The notes beneath the pieces were generated by a model. It was not told the DNA's origin, did no database searches, and was given only the letters and a program-made list of their open reading frames with translations. From contig BMSW01000004.1 of assembly GCA_014649355.1 (NCBI GenBank), forward strand, positions 486,220-550,219: a stretch of 64,000 nucleotides of DNA. Direction: 5' to 3'. Positions 1-9,198 of this stretch are shown piece after piece (the stretch's first letter is position 1; each line of letters starts with the position of its first letter). A program made the translations under genes and the position numbers. The DNA is from Streptomyces althioticus. Its GTDB lineage: Bacteria; Actinomycetota; Actinomycetes; Streptomycetales; Streptomycetaceae.

Positions 1-256
1 CGGGCCCGAGCTGTGGTCGATGCCCGAGGGCACCGAGTCCCTGGCGATCACCGTCGCCTGCGGCCCGGTCACCATCACCGACTGCGTCGGCAACGCCACG
101 CAGGTCAACGAGTGCGGCGCCGGCTTCAACTGGTCGGCCCCACCCGGCGACTGCACCCCTGGCCGCCTCTGCACGCCTTTCACAGTCGACGTCCCCGAGG
201 GCGCGGCCGTGTACCTCAACCTCCTCACACCCTGCGATATGGGGGACGTCTCGTGA
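1..256 (+). CDS. C-terminal part of a phage structural protein (5' end outside window)
   Basis: The reading frame is open from base 2 to the TGA at 254-256, so the gene begins left of the window. The visible 84 residues are beta-rich and contain five cysteines, as in the neighbouring fibre proteins. No domain is recognised. The stop overlaps the GTG start of the next gene, so the two are probably translationally coupled. By position it is a tail-fibre or minor structural component; this is inference from context only. Confidence 0.6.
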   Translation, partial: GPELWSMPEGTESLAITVACGPVTITDCVGNATQVNECGAGFNWSAPPGDCTPGRLCTPFTVDVPEGAAVYLNLLTPCDMGDVS

Positions 257-1575
257 GCTGCAACGACTGCTGCCCGCCCGTCATCATCGGCAACGGCACA
301 GGCTCACCAGGGCCTCAGGGACCTCAAGGGCCGACGGGCCCGCCCGGCCCGGGCGTGTGCATCTCCACGGACCCGGACAACGCTCTCCAGCTCGGCACGG
401 ACGGCTGCATGTACGTCGCCGCGGCCGAGGCTGGCGCCGAGGGCCCGCCCGGACCCCAGGGACCGGAGGGACCGGCCGGTCCGCCCGGGGAAGGCGCGTG
501 CATCTCCACCGACGCCGGGAACCAGCTCCAGGAGGGCACGGACGGCTGCCTCTACGTCGCCGAGCCCGCCCCCGCAGAACTGTGCATTGCCGCCGACTCA
601 GCGGACGTCCTGGCCGTGGACGCGAACGGCTGCCTCAGCCTCACCACCGACCCGACCGGCCCCGTACGGCCCGGGGAGAACGGACTCACCCTCTGCCTGT
701 CCGAGGACCCCGGCCAGACCGCGACCCTGGACGGTGACGGCTGCCTCCTGGTCACCGAGGGCGGCACCGGCGCGCTGCCCGTCGTGCAGATGACCACCGC
801 GGTCGAGGTGTTCGAGGAAGACGGCACCTTCGACCCGGCCGCCTACCCCGGGCTTCAGTACGTGCGCGTCCGTGTCCAGGGTGCGGGCGGCGGGTCCACC
901 GGGTCCGGGCCCAACCCCGGCCCGGTCGGCTCCGGCTTCGTGTCGATCGGCGCGGCCGGCGGGGGCGGCGGCTACAGCGAGTCCCTCCTCAACGCCGCTG
1001 ACCTTCCCGGCCCGGTACCGATCACCGTCGGAGCCGGAGGGACGGGCACGCCCGTCAACGTGAATGCGGGCGCTGGAGGAGCGTCGTCCTTCGGTGCGCT
1101 CGTCACCGCGAACGGCGGCGCCGGAGGCTTCCTCACCAACGGCAGCATGCCGGAATCGTGGGAGGACTCCCGCGGCCACCAGGCCCGGTCCGGTGCTGGT
1201 ACGACCACGGCGGCCGGGCAGCTGAAGATCCCGGGCAGCGCGAGCATGCCGGGCTGGGCAGCGGGCGGCGGCGCCCTGGTTGACGTCCCACAGGTCCCCT
1301 CCGGCACGGTCATGAACTCCCGGATGAGCTTCGGCGGTAACGGCGGCGGCTCCCACCTCGGCGGCGCCTCCGCCGGAGGCAAGAGCGGCGGCCCGAACGA
1401 CTCCACCGTGGGCGTCTCCTCGGCGCTCGGCTACGGCAGCGGCGCCCCAGCCCCCGCCTCTGCGTCCGGGAGCGGCACCGGCGGCGGCACCCCAAGCGCC
1501 GCCGTACCCGGCCGGGACGGAGCCCCCGGGGTCGTGATCGTCGAGGTCTACATGCTCACCGTCACCGCCGCCTGA
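253..1575 (+). CDS. Collagen-like, glycine-rich tail-fibre protein
   Basis: A 440-residue virion protein, probably a tail fibre. The GTG at 253 overlaps the previous stop and gives an N-terminus with a CxxCC motif. Two collagen-like Gly-X-Y stretches lie near residues 18-36 and 64-82. They alternate with short modules of the form L-x-x-G-x-D-G-C-L/M-Y-V, which also occur in the fibre at 7,477. From about residue 190 the protein becomes a Gly-rich beta domain like the one in the paralogue at 21,842. Collagen-like repeats in phage fibres usually form trimeric stalks. The trimer and receptor binding are inferred; the repeats are seen directly. Confidence 0.8.
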   Translation: MSCNDCCPPVIIGNGTGSPGPQGPQGPTGPPGPGVCISTDPDNALQLGTDGCMYVAAAEAGAEGPPGPQGPEGPAGPPGEGACISTDAGNQLQEGTDGCLYVAEPAPAELCIAADSADVLAVDANGCLSLTTDPTGPVRPGENGLTLCLSEDPGQTATLDGDGCLLVTEGGTGALPVVQMTTAVEVFEEDGTFDPAAYPGLQYVRVRVQGAGGGSTGSGPNPGPVGSGFVSIGAAGGGGGYSESLLNAADLPGPVPITVGAGGTGTPVNVNAGAGGASSFGALVTANGGAGGFLTNGSMPESWEDSRGHQARSGAGTTTAAGQLKIPGSASMPGWAAGGGALVDVPQVPSGTVMNSRMSFGGNGGGSHLGGASAGGKSGGPNDSTVGVSSALGYGSGAPAPASASGSGTGGGTPSAAVPGRDGAPGVVIVEVYMLTVTAA

Positions 1576-1600
1576 GCGGCCATCAGCAAGGGAGAACCAA

Positions 1601-4600
1601 GTGCCCAGCGGCGGGAACTTCAGCTCGTGCACCTGTGGGCCGGACGCATCGGCGTGTGAGTCGCCGACGCAGCCGGTCGCCACCGTCGGCCTCTGTCTCG
1701 CCGACGGCTCACCGATCGCGGCCACCGTCGTACGGGACTGCGCCGGCACCGTCACCTCCGAGGGATGGATCGACCTCACCACCGGCGTGTGGTCGGCCGG
1801 TGCTCCCCCGGCCGGGACGATTGCCTGTGGCGACAGCAGGTCGATCCAGGTGTCCGGGACGTTCTGCGACATCGACGACGACGGCCAGGTCCTCGGCCTC
1901 GTCCTCATCGAGTACTCCTACGCGGCGGACGGCTCGATTGCCGGCGTGCGCCTGGTCGACGCGGTCACCGGCGACACCTACACCCCGCAGGGCACCGTCA
2001 CGACCTGCCCGGCCGGGGTGGAGCAGCCCGAGAGGGACGCGCTCCAGCTGTGCGACATCAACGACGACGAGTCCGGCACTGTCACCAGCACACCGTTCCT
2101 GAGGGACTTCGCGCGGGATGAGACCGGCGCCATCGTCGGGCACAGCGACTACACCCTCGACGGGGAGCCGTACACGGTCACTGGCACGGTCGGCGTGTGC
2201 CCGGACGCGGAGGCTGAGCCGTGCGCGTCCACCGTGACCACGCTGCGCCTGTGCGACCTCAACCCCGACGTGGCGCCCGACAGCGAGGGCAAGCGCTGCG
2301 CGGTCCCCTTCCTCCGCCACCTCGTCCACGACTGCACCGGCGCCCTGGTCGAGACCCGCGACACAGCCATGGACGGCGTCACGCCGTACACGTCCGTGGA
2401 GGCCGTGGACTGCGGAAGCGGCGGCGTGCCGGCGATGGTCGAGGTGCCGTGGGAGGTCGTGGACATCCAGCCGGACCCGGCCAGCCCGGCCGGCCGCGGC
2501 TTCATCTTCTCGCTGTCCCCGATCGACGACCCCTCGACTGTCGGCACGGTCACCGTGACGACCTCGGCGACGGCGAACACGGCGTGCCCGGGAACCCCGC
2601 CTCAGTACAACTTCCGCAACCCGTGCACCTACACGTTCACGCCCGACCAGGCCCTTCGGGACGCAGCGACCTACGTGCGGTGCGACCTGCTCGACTTCGA
2701 CAGCTTCGAGCCGGTCACCTCGCTCACCCCGCCGCCGTCCCGGCTGGGCGGCACGGCTTACTGGGACGGCAGCACCGTCCGGCCGACCGTCAGCAACGGC
2801 ACCGGCGAGATGTACTACGACGGCCCGCCGGCCTCGTGGTCGTACCGCGTCGGGAACACCGGCGGCGGCAACAGCTGTAGCTCGCTCAGTTTCGCTGCTG
2901 TGTCGCTGCGCCCGGAAGGCTGCTGCGCCGGATGCGGCGGCAGCGGCGGGGAGGGCAGCGGGCGCACCGTGCAGGAAGTGTGCGTGATCGCCACGGCCGC
3001 CCCAACGGTCGTGATGCGGTGGACGCGGGTGATCGAGGACGGCGGCGCCACGATCTACTACCTGGACGAGACCGGGGCCCGCTACGACGGCACCCTTCCG
3101 GCCGGGCACCAGATCGTGGACTGCCCGGCGGTGCAGCCGGAGCCGTGCCGCAATGCTTCCGCGGTCGTCCTGTGTGACGTGCTGCCGGAGGAGTCACCGG
3201 GCGAAGGCGGCGTCCCGGTCGTGGAGTTCGTGCGGACCTTCCTCACCGACTGCGTCACCGGCGCGGTCGTCGCGGTGAGCGACACCGATCTGGGCGGGCA
3301 GCCGTACACCACGGTGGGGCAGGTCCTCCAGTGCGAGAGCGGCACACCAGCAGAGGAGTGCTCCACCTGCGAGACGATCCCCCTGTGCGACGTCCAGCCC
3401 GAGGATGAGTCGCCGGGCGCGCCGCTGATCAACTTCACGGAGCTGCGGCTGTCCGAGCTGGAGGACGGCCCGACATCGGGCACGCTCCCCAACGGCGTCA
3501 CTTTCACGGTGTCATGCGGGGATTGGCTGGAGCCGCAGGGGCACTACACGATCTACCCCGTCGGCGGCAACGGGTCTCCGGCCTGCGACCAGGTGTGGAC
3601 GTTCGACCAGCCCGTCTACGTCAGGTTCGGGGTGCGCGGCTTCAACGTGTCCCCCCGCGAGTGCATCGCCTACGAGGCACCCGGCTCCACGTTCACCGTC
3701 GAGTTCCTGCACCCCAACCACCGGCTCGGCTCTGACCCGGACTCAATCTGCGGCCTCGGCTCCGCCACCGACGAGTCGATCGTTCGCACGGACAGCCCCG
3801 TCACTGAACTCACGATCCGCGCAGTCACCAACTTCGGTGCCGGGCGCGGTCTTGGCCTCCTCCACGTCGGGCTCCTCGCCGACCCGCAGCCCGAACCCGG
3901 CAGTTCCACGCCGTTCCTGCGCACCGTGTGCCGCGACTGCACCGGGGCCGTCACCAGCACGACGGACACGACGCTGGACGGCCAGCCATACACCCCGGCA
4001 GGCACGGTCACCGTCTGCGACTCCAACGGCGGTGGCAGCACCGAGCCGTGTCGGGACGTCTCCTCCACGCTCCTGTGCGACGTCTCCGCGCTGGAGACGG
4101 TCACCGTCCTGGACACCGTGGGGGTGCAGGACGATGACGGCTGGGCCATTACCTCCTTCACCAACGGCGGCTGCGCCTCCGTCAATGCTCCTGACGGGCC
4201 GGTGCCGGGACCGGCCGTCTGGTCTGCCGGATACCTCGGCGTGCGCTCTGACCGGAGCCTCGGTACCGGATGCCAGCCCTGGACTGGCTACGACACCGCC
4301 AACGTGCGGTGGGTCCTCACGAAGACGTTCACGGCGGCCGAGGACGGCACGGCGGTCGTCACGGCTGACACGTTCCTGGCCGACGGCGGGGCCCGTGTCC
4401 GCGTCAACGGTCAGGACGTCGGGATTTACGCTCAGTGGAACCAGCCCGCCGTGGGCGGCAGCAGCCAGGTGCCGGTTACCGCCGGGCCGAACGTCATCGA
4501 GGTCGAGGTCCGCGACAGCGCCGGCCCGAACTGGCTGCGCGGGCGCCTCGACATCGTGATGACCCGTACTACGCAGTTCCTGCGCAAGCAGGTCACGGAC

Positions 4601-6532
4601 TGCGAGACAGGCGCGGTCATCTCCGTCACGGACACCACGCTCGACGGCGAGCCGTACGAGGTCACCGGCGAGGTCGGCCAGTGCCAGACGGTGAGCCAGT
4701 GCTGTGAGCAGGCGACCCCGGAGCTGCGGGTCGACGTCGAGTCGGACGTCATGTGCATCCGCGACGCGGGCGGAGAGATCACCGGCCAAGTCGTCGTGGA
4801 GCGTGTCTACGACGACCAGTCCGGCGACCGGGTGGTGCAGCGGCTGACCGACCCGACGACCGGGGACGAGGTGGAACTCCCGGCCGGCGCCGAGCTGGTG
4901 CTGTGCCAGGAGCCGCCCTGCCCGACGGCGTTCTCCACGGAGTGCGTGGGGATCGTGGAGCGCTCCGAGGCGAGCTACGACAACACCTCGTTGATTGGCG
5001 GCGTGCCGGGGCAGTGCGGAGGCGTCCAGGGCCCGGGCGGGCAGTTCCCGTGCGAGCCGACCACGGGCGGCCTCACCATCACGAGCTGGATCGTGAACGG
5101 GGAGGAGGTCATCGGGGACGGCGGCAGGTTGTTCGCCGGCGGCCCGTGCGGCGCCCCGGGCATGCATGCGAACTGGGCGAATGCGCTGACCAACCTCGAC
5201 CCATCCGGGGCGACCTGGTCCGCGCAGAATCAGCCGGGCTGCGCGTGGTTCGTCGGCTCGACCGGCGGCACACAGACCGTCTACGGGCCGATGGTGGTGG
5301 AGGACGTCGACGGCCGGGAGTGGACGCTCACCCCCGCGCAGTCCTGCCAGGAGACGCAGTTCACGAAGGTCTACAGCCAGGAGTGCGACGGCACGGTAAG
5401 CGTGTCGTGGCTGGACGCGGACGGCGTGGCCACGGACGCCCCGGAGGGCCAGCAGGTGCCGTGCGGTACCGGCTGCGGCGCGGGCGGCGGCCGGGGCCTC
5501 GACGTCGAGCCCGTCACCCTCTGCGACGTCCAGGAGGACGGCACGGCGGTGCCGTTCCTGCGGCACATCACCTACGGCAGCGCCGGACAGGTCTCCGTCG
5601 TCATCGACACCGGCCTGGACGGCTTCGCGCCGTACACGCCGACCGGCACCGTGAGCCGGTGCCAGGACGACCGCGAACCGGGCGTAGACATCGAGACGCT
5701 GCGCATGTGCGTCATCGACAACGCCACCGGCAACCCGCTGCAGGAGATCCTGGCCGAACTCCGCTACGACACGGAGACCGGAGAGCGGATCGGCGTCACC
5801 TACGTGGACCCGCTCACCTGGGGGCCAGTAGCCATCCCGGGCGGTGCGCACTTCGGCCTGTGCCCGGAGCAGGGGCCCGCGCCGGACGTGGAGCTCCTGT
5901 CCCTCTGCGATGTCACCGAGGACGGCACCAGCACGCCGTTCCTCCGGCACCTCATCTACCAGGTCGGCGCGACCGCCCCGACCGTCCTTGACACCCTTCT
6001 CGACGGCGCGACGCCCTACACCGTCGCCGGGACGGTCGGCACGTGTGCGACGGAAGAGTGCCCGGTCCGCGACGTCGTCACCGCATGCCGATGCGACGAC
6101 ACGGACGGCGACGGCATTGCCGATCTCGATTACGTCGAGCTCATGGGGGTGGACTGCGAAGGGCAGCTCACCAGCCTCGGGACCTACCTGCCGGACCTCT
6201 CCGCCCCGTACACGCCGGTCGCTCCGGTGGACTGCGCGGAGAGCGGTGACGGCGCCGATCCGGTCGTCACGGTCCAGGCACGCCGGGTGGAGCTCACGGT
6301 CGGCGCAACCTGGAACGCTGCCGGCTTCCCGACGCTCCAGTCCGTCACGGTCGTCGGGCACGGCGGCACCGGCACGATCACGACCGCCGACGGCACTAGC
6401 ACGCTGCGCGCGGGCGAAACCGTCACGTGGAGCGTCGCCCGCGATCAAGACGCTGCCCTCGCCGGGCCACTGTCCATCTCCGCGACGAGCGGCACCGTCA
6501 CCGTCTCGTTCACCGTCGCGACCACCGCGTGA
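1601..6532 (+). CDS. Giant Cys-rich repeat protein, putative tail adhesin
   Basis: A 1,643-residue protein with a GTG start and a good ribosome site (GGGAGAA). It is built of about ten degenerate modules of roughly 50-60 residues. Each begins with L-C-D, contains F-L-R and a D-G-x-P-Y-T segment, and ends in G-T-V followed by a cysteine. Two modules, near residues 610-780 and 830-1000, are split by larger beta-rich insertions. The C-terminal 80 residues resemble the tail of the next gene, which carries a single module. No enzymatic motif is visible. Location among fibre genes suggests a surface adhesin stiffened by one disulfide or metal site per module. It could be a minor tail protein of unknown family. 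Confidence 0.75.
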   Translation: MPSGGNFSSCTCGPDASACESPTQPVATVGLCLADGSPIAATVVRDCAGTVTSEGWIDLTTGVWSAGAPPAGTIACGDSRSIQVSGTFCDIDDDGQVLGLVLIEYSYAADGSIAGVRLVDAVTGDTYTPQGTVTTCPAGVEQPERDALQLCDINDDESGTVTSTPFLRDFARDETGAIVGHSDYTLDGEPYTVTGTVGVCPDAEAEPCASTVTTLRLCDLNPDVAPDSEGKRCAVPFLRHLVHDCTGALVETRDTAMDGVTPYTSVEAVDCGSGGVPAMVEVPWEVVDIQPDPASPAGRGFIFSLSPIDDPSTVGTVTVTTSATANTACPGTPPQYNFRNPCTYTFTPDQALRDAATYVRCDLLDFDSFEPVTSLTPPPSRLGGTAYWDGSTVRPTVSNGTGEMYYDGPPASWSYRVGNTGGGNSCSSLSFAAVSLRPEGCCAGCGGSGGEGSGRTVQEVCVIATAAPTVVMRWTRVIEDGGATIYYLDETGARYDGTLPAGHQIVDCPAVQPEPCRNASAVVLCDVLPEESPGEGGVPVVEFVRTFLTDCVTGAVVAVSDTDLGGQPYTTVGQVLQCESGTPAEECSTCETIPLCDVQPEDESPGAPLINFTELRLSELEDGPTSGTLPNGVTFTVSCGDWLEPQGHYTIYPVGGNGSPACDQVWTFDQPVYVRFGVRGFNVSPRECIAYEAPGSTFTVEFLHPNHRLGSDPDSICGLGSATDESIVRTDSPVTELTIRAVTNFGAGRGLGLLHVGLLADPQPEPGSSTPFLRTVCRDCTGAVTSTTDTTLDGQPYTPAGTVTVCDSNGGGSTEPCRDVSSTLLCDVSALETVTVLDTVGVQDDDGWAITSFTNGGCASVNAPDGPVPGPAVWSAGYLGVRSDRSLGTGCQPWTGYDTANVRWVLTKTFTAAEDGTAVVTADTFLADGGARVRVNGQDVGIYAQWNQPAVGGSSQVPVTAGPNVIEVEVRDSAGPNWLRGRLDIVMTRTTQFLRKQVTDCETGAVISVTDTTLDGEPYEVTGEVGQCQTVSQCCEQATPELRVDVESDVMCIRDAGGEITGQVVVERVYDDQSGDRVVQRLTDPTTGDEVELPAGAELVLCQEPPCPTAFSTECVGIVERSEASYDNTSLIGGVPGQCGGVQGPGGQFPCEPTTGGLTITSWIVNGEEVIGDGGRLFAGGPCGAPGMHANWANALTNLDPSGATWSAQNQPGCAWFVGSTGGTQTVYGPMVVEDVDGREWTLTPAQSCQETQFTKVYSQECDGTVSVSWLDADGVATDAPEGQQVPCGTGCGAGGGRGLDVEPVTLCDVQEDGTAVPFLRHITYGSAGQVSVVIDTGLDGFAPYTPTGTVSRCQDDREPGVDIETLRMCVIDNATGNPLQEILAELRYDTETGERIGVTYVDPLTWGPVAIPGGAHFGLCPEQGPAPDVELLSLCDVTEDGTSTPFLRHLIYQVGATAPTVLDTLLDGATPYTVAGTVGTCATEECPVRDVVTACRCDDTDGDGIADLDYVELMGVDCEGQLTSLGTYLPDLSAPYTPVAPVDCAESGDGADPVVTVQARRVELTVGATWNAAGFPTLQSVTVVGHGGTGTITTADGTSTLRAGETVTWSVARDQDAALAGPLSISATSGTVTVSFTVATTA

Positions 6533-6603
6533 ACGAAGGGGGCTCGGCCGGCCGTACGTCGGCCGCGTCCCCTATCCGACCTTCAGCAAAGAGGAGTGAC
6601 CTG

Positions 6604-7071
6604 ATGTCAGGTACCAACGGCAGCGTCGCCATCGCCCGGCCGGACAACGAGTACGAGCAGCTGTGCGACGACAACGGGCCGTTCCTACGGCGGTACACAA
6701 TCGAGGACGGCGCCCCGGTCACGACGGACACGGAGCTCGACGGCACCACGGCCTACACGCCGACCGGTACCGTCCGCCGCTGCGCCGACGTGGCCGCCGC
6801 CAACCCGGCCCTCGACTCCACGGTCCAGCGGCAGACCGGCGCCGGGACCGTGACGATCGCGGCCGGCGCCCGCTCCGTCACCGTCAACGTCTACGCGGGC
6901 GCGCCGACCGTCGCGATCGGCGGCGGCACCGCGGTCGCTCTCCCCGCCGGGACGTCCCTGTCATGGTCCGTCGACCGGGGCGGCGACGCTGGCGAAAGCC
7001 TCGCGGACGAGTTCACATTCACCGGCGCGGCCGGGCACGACTTCATCGTGACCTCGACCCGCGAAGCCTGA
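6604..7071 (+). CDS. Single-module relative of the upstream repeat protein
   Basis: A 155-residue protein starting at ATG 6604, with GAGGAG 8 bases upstream. Residues 20-60 form one copy of the LCD / FLR / D-G-x-x-Y-T-P / G-T-V module that is repeated about ten times in the preceding protein. The C-terminal half matches that protein's last domain in outline (a valine-rich beta segment, then an S-W-S-V motif). It may be an ancestral unit, a capping subunit or a chaperone for the large adhesin. The function is unknown. Confidence 0.7.
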   Translation: MSGTNGSVAIARPDNEYEQLCDDNGPFLRRYTIEDGAPVTTDTELDGTTAYTPTGTVRRCADVAAANPALDSTVQRQTGAGTVTIAAGARSVTVNVYAGAPTVAIGGGTAVALPAGTSLSWSVDRGGDAGESLADEFTFTGAAGHDFIVTSTREA

Positions 7072-7097
7072 CGGGTTCGAGGGGAGCGGACTGACCG

Positions 7098-7403
7098 ATG
7101 CCCACCAGAGGCCACTACACGCCGATCAGCGGACGCGTGGAGCGCGCGACGGGCGTGACCGACGGGAGCGGGAACGTCACCTTCACATGGCCGGCGGGGA
7201 CCTTCGCGGTCCCGCCGGTCGTGACGGTCGCCCTCCAGGGCGATACCGGGTTCCGCTCGCACACGGTCACCGCGAACTCGGCGACGTCGACGACGGTCAA
7301 CGTCCAAGGCTCGCCGGTCGTGTCGCTCCTCGGCATCCAGATCCTCGCCGCCGCCTCACCCGCGGCCGGTGTCACCGTCCACCTCCACGCCACCGCCCCG
7401 TAA
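7098..7403 (+). CDS. Small beta-sandwich tail protein (H-type-lectin-like pattern)
   Basis: A 101-residue protein consisting of one predicted beta-sandwich. It begins with a T-D-G-S-G-N-V-T-F-T-W-P-like strand, continues with a P-P-V-V-T-V-A-L strand and ends in V-x-V-H-L-H-A-T. The same strand order appears in the C-terminal part of the protein at 21,343-21,786, so each of the two fibre regions contains one. Such domains often bind carbohydrate at phage fibre tips. That role is inferred from the pattern, not from a confirmed family match. Confidence 0.65.
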   Translation: MPTRGHYTPISGRVERATGVTDGSGNVTFTWPAGTFAVPPVVTVALQGDTGFRSHTVTANSATSTTVNVQGSPVVSLLGIQILAAASPAAGVTVHLHATAP

Positions 7404-7414
7404 CGCGGGGGCAC

Positions 7415-7476
7415 TACACCTGCACGCCGCTGGTTTTGGGCCGGGCGTCACCTGTCTCACGAGACGGAGCCCTCTT
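7415..7476 (+). promoter_or_regulatory. Leader element copy 1: -10-like TACACC, conserved box, SD hairpin
   Basis: The box CCGCTGGTTTTGGGCCGGGC occupies 7427-7446, just downstream of a TACACC hexamer. Behind it a hairpin CTGTCT-CACG-AGACGG (7452-7467) overlaps the ribosome site GGAG (7466-7469). The box-terminal GGGC (7443-7446) can pair with GCCC (7469-7472), four bases before the ATG at 7477. One of seven such elements in the prophage. Confidence 0.75.
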
Positions 7477-8721
7477 ATGGCCAACTGCTGCGGCGCTGCG
7501 CGCTGCACCTGCCGCGTCACCGCCGGCCCCGGCATCACTGTCGAGGGCAACGGCTCGGCCGGCGCCCCGTACGTCATCAGCGGCGAGAACGCTCTGACCG
7601 CCGTCGAGGCCGTCGACACCCCGACCGTGGACACCACCGTCACCGGGACCGGCGCGGCCGATGACCCGTACGTCGTCAGCGCGTCCGTGATCCTCGACCT
7701 GGCCCCGCCCGGAGGCGGCGACAACCTCGTCCAGGCCGGTCCCGGCGGGCTCTACGTCGAATGCGCGGACGTCCGAGGCTGCCTGGTCGCCGGGACCGGC
7801 ATCGCCTACGACCCCGGCACCGGGGAGATCTCCGCCACCGGGGGCGCCGCCGAGCCGCTGGTGACCGAGGACTCCACATGTATCGCCCTGACCGGCGACG
7901 GCACCGCCGGCGCCCCCCTGACCGCGTCCCCGATCCTCAACCCCGCACCGGGCAACGCCCTCACGTGCGGCCCGGACGGGCTCCTCGTCACACCGGGCGC
8001 GGTCTCCTGCGACGACGTCCGCCCCTGCCTGTCGGCCGGGGACGGTATCGCCTACGACGAGGACACGGGGGAGATCTCCGCACGCCCGTCGACGGACGCG
8101 GGGAACGTCCTGGAGATCGGCAGCGACGGCGGGCTCCACGTGCCCACGCCGGCGGCCCTGGCAACCGGCTGCGGCCTCACCGGGGACGGCACCGAGGACG
8201 CGCCCCTCGCGGTCGTCACGGGGACGTGGGAGTACGACTGCGCGGCCGAGGACGCCGGGACCCCCGTCGTCTGCGACGCGAACGGCGACCTGCGCGGGAT
8301 GCCCGAGCACAGCACGTACTTCGAGCAGTTCACCGAGGCACGGGACTACGCGAACCTTCCGGTCCCGGCCGGGTTCGATGTCGTCGCCGACACGTTCACG
8401 TGGTCCTACACCAACCCCGACCCCTGCCGCCCGGTGATGGTGTTCATGGAGCGGGAGGCAGACGTCGACTTCGACCTCCCCGCCGGCGCTGGCGCCGCCG
8501 CGGGGCAGGACACGGACGAGATGAACTACATCCGCAACACCGGCACGACCACGATCCTCGACTACCACGTGCACGGAACGAAGGTGTACCGGCACCAGGT
8601 CGCGCTCGCCCCAGGCGCGACGGCGAACGTCTCGTTCCCCGTGACGATCGGCCGGGGAGTCGGGGGCGCGACCTACAACCGGATCCAAGTCTTCCTGCGC
8701 GCGATGATGCACACCATCTAA
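7477..8721 (+). CDS. Tail-fibre protein, cassette 1
   Basis: A 414-residue fibre. The start is the ATG at 7477 immediately after leader copy 1, giving a Cys-rich N-terminus (CC, CxC). Residues 1-230 contain repeats of D-G-I-A-Y-D-x-x-T-G-E-I-S type and G-x-D-G-L-x-V modules. The last 180 residues are closely similar to the C-terminus of the fibre at 22,759-23,589, including the D-P-C-R-P / D-A-C-R-P, E-R-E-x-D-V-D-F and G-G-A-T-Y-N-R-I-Q-V-F motifs. The conserved C-terminus with a variable N-terminus suggests a shared tip or attachment domain. The next gene is also duplicated beside the paralogue. Confidence 0.8.
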   Translation: MANCCGAARCTCRVTAGPGITVEGNGSAGAPYVISGENALTAVEAVDTPTVDTTVTGTGAADDPYVVSASVILDLAPPGGGDNLVQAGPGGLYVECADVRGCLVAGTGIAYDPGTGEISATGGAAEPLVTEDSTCIALTGDGTAGAPLTASPILNPAPGNALTCGPDGLLVTPGAVSCDDVRPCLSAGDGIAYDEDTGEISARPSTDAGNVLEIGSDGGLHVPTPAALATGCGLTGDGTEDAPLAVVTGTWEYDCAAEDAGTPVVCDANGDLRGMPEHSTYFEQFTEARDYANLPVPAGFDVVADTFTWSYTNPDPCRPVMVFMEREADVDFDLPAGAGAAAGQDTDEMNYIRNTGTTTILDYHVHGTKVYRHQVALAPGATANVSFPVTIGRGVGGATYNRIQVFLRAMMHTI

Positions 8722-8733
8722 GGAGCGGCCACG

Positions 8734-9042
8734 ATGACCACGGCAGTTGACCACGAGGCGGCCACCTTCTACGTCGTCTATGACGACGGTTCGGCGAGCG
8801 TCATGACGACCACGACGGGCGAGGAGCCGCCCCTCGCGAAGCCGGGCGCGTTCGTCAGCCGCGAGGAGTACGAGGAGCGGCAGGACGCGATCAAGGCGGC
8901 ACGGGACGAGTACGTCGCCGGCCTCCAGGCCGAGGACGAGCGGCGCACCCGCGAGGATTACGAGGCGCTGATCGCCAGCGGAGTACCGGAGGCGACCGCC
9001 CGGCGCCTGTCTGGCTACACCGGGCCGGACGTCGAGGACTGA
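8734..9042 (+). CDS. Small fibre-partner protein, cassette 1
   Basis: A 102-residue acidic protein with a helical centre. A V-Y-D-D-G-S/T-A-S strand pair at the N-terminus is followed by E-E-Y-x-x-R and D-E-Y-V-A-G-L-x-A-x-D-E-x-R helices and an ending V-P-E-x-x-A-R-R. It is paralogous to the protein at 23,598-23,918, and each copy lies 8-12 bases behind its fibre gene. The pairing suggests a fibre-specific chaperone or adaptor. The family is not recognised, and the role is inferred from the duplicated gene pair. Confidence 0.75.
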   Translation: MTTAVDHEAATFYVVYDDGSASVMTTTTGEEPPLAKPGAFVSREEYEERQDAIKAARDEYVAGLQAEDERRTREDYEALIASGVPEATARRLSGYTGPDVED

Positions 9043-9067
9043 CGACCACTCGACAACCCTGCAACAA

Positions 9068-9099
9068 CCGCCGTGACCTGCGGATTTAGGCCACGGCGG
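9068..9099 (+). terminator. Hairpin terminator after fibre cassette 1
   Basis: CCGCCGTG (9068-9075) pairs with CACGGCGG (9092-9099). An inner CCT/AGG pair extends the stem. There is no U-tract, as is usual in Streptomyces. Confidence 0.6.
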
Positions 9100-9137
9100 G
9101 CGGTGTAATCCGGAAGAATTGGACCGGAAACACTTCA

Positions 9138-9174
9138 CCCTCGGGGTGCGGCGGTGGGCGCCAATCCCCGAGGG
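9138..9174 (+). promoter_or_regulatory. Leader hairpin before the GIY-YIG gene
   Basis: A perfect 9-bp inverted repeat, CCCTCGGGG (9138-9146) and CCCCGAGGG (9166-9174), lies 24 bases before the TTG start at 9199. It may be a second terminator shielding the nuclease gene from tail transcription, or a translational control structure. Late-gene hairpins that repress homing-nuclease translation are known in other phages; that role here is inference. Confidence 0.4.
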
Positions 9175-9198
9175 CTAGCCGACTGGTAAGGAGTCGAC

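Noticed and set aside
3743..6448. Minus-strand open frame of 901 codons opposite the repeat protein
   Set aside because: It is a GC-rich shadow of the plus-strand gene, with low-complexity Arg/Ala/Asp content, no domain and no ribosome site.
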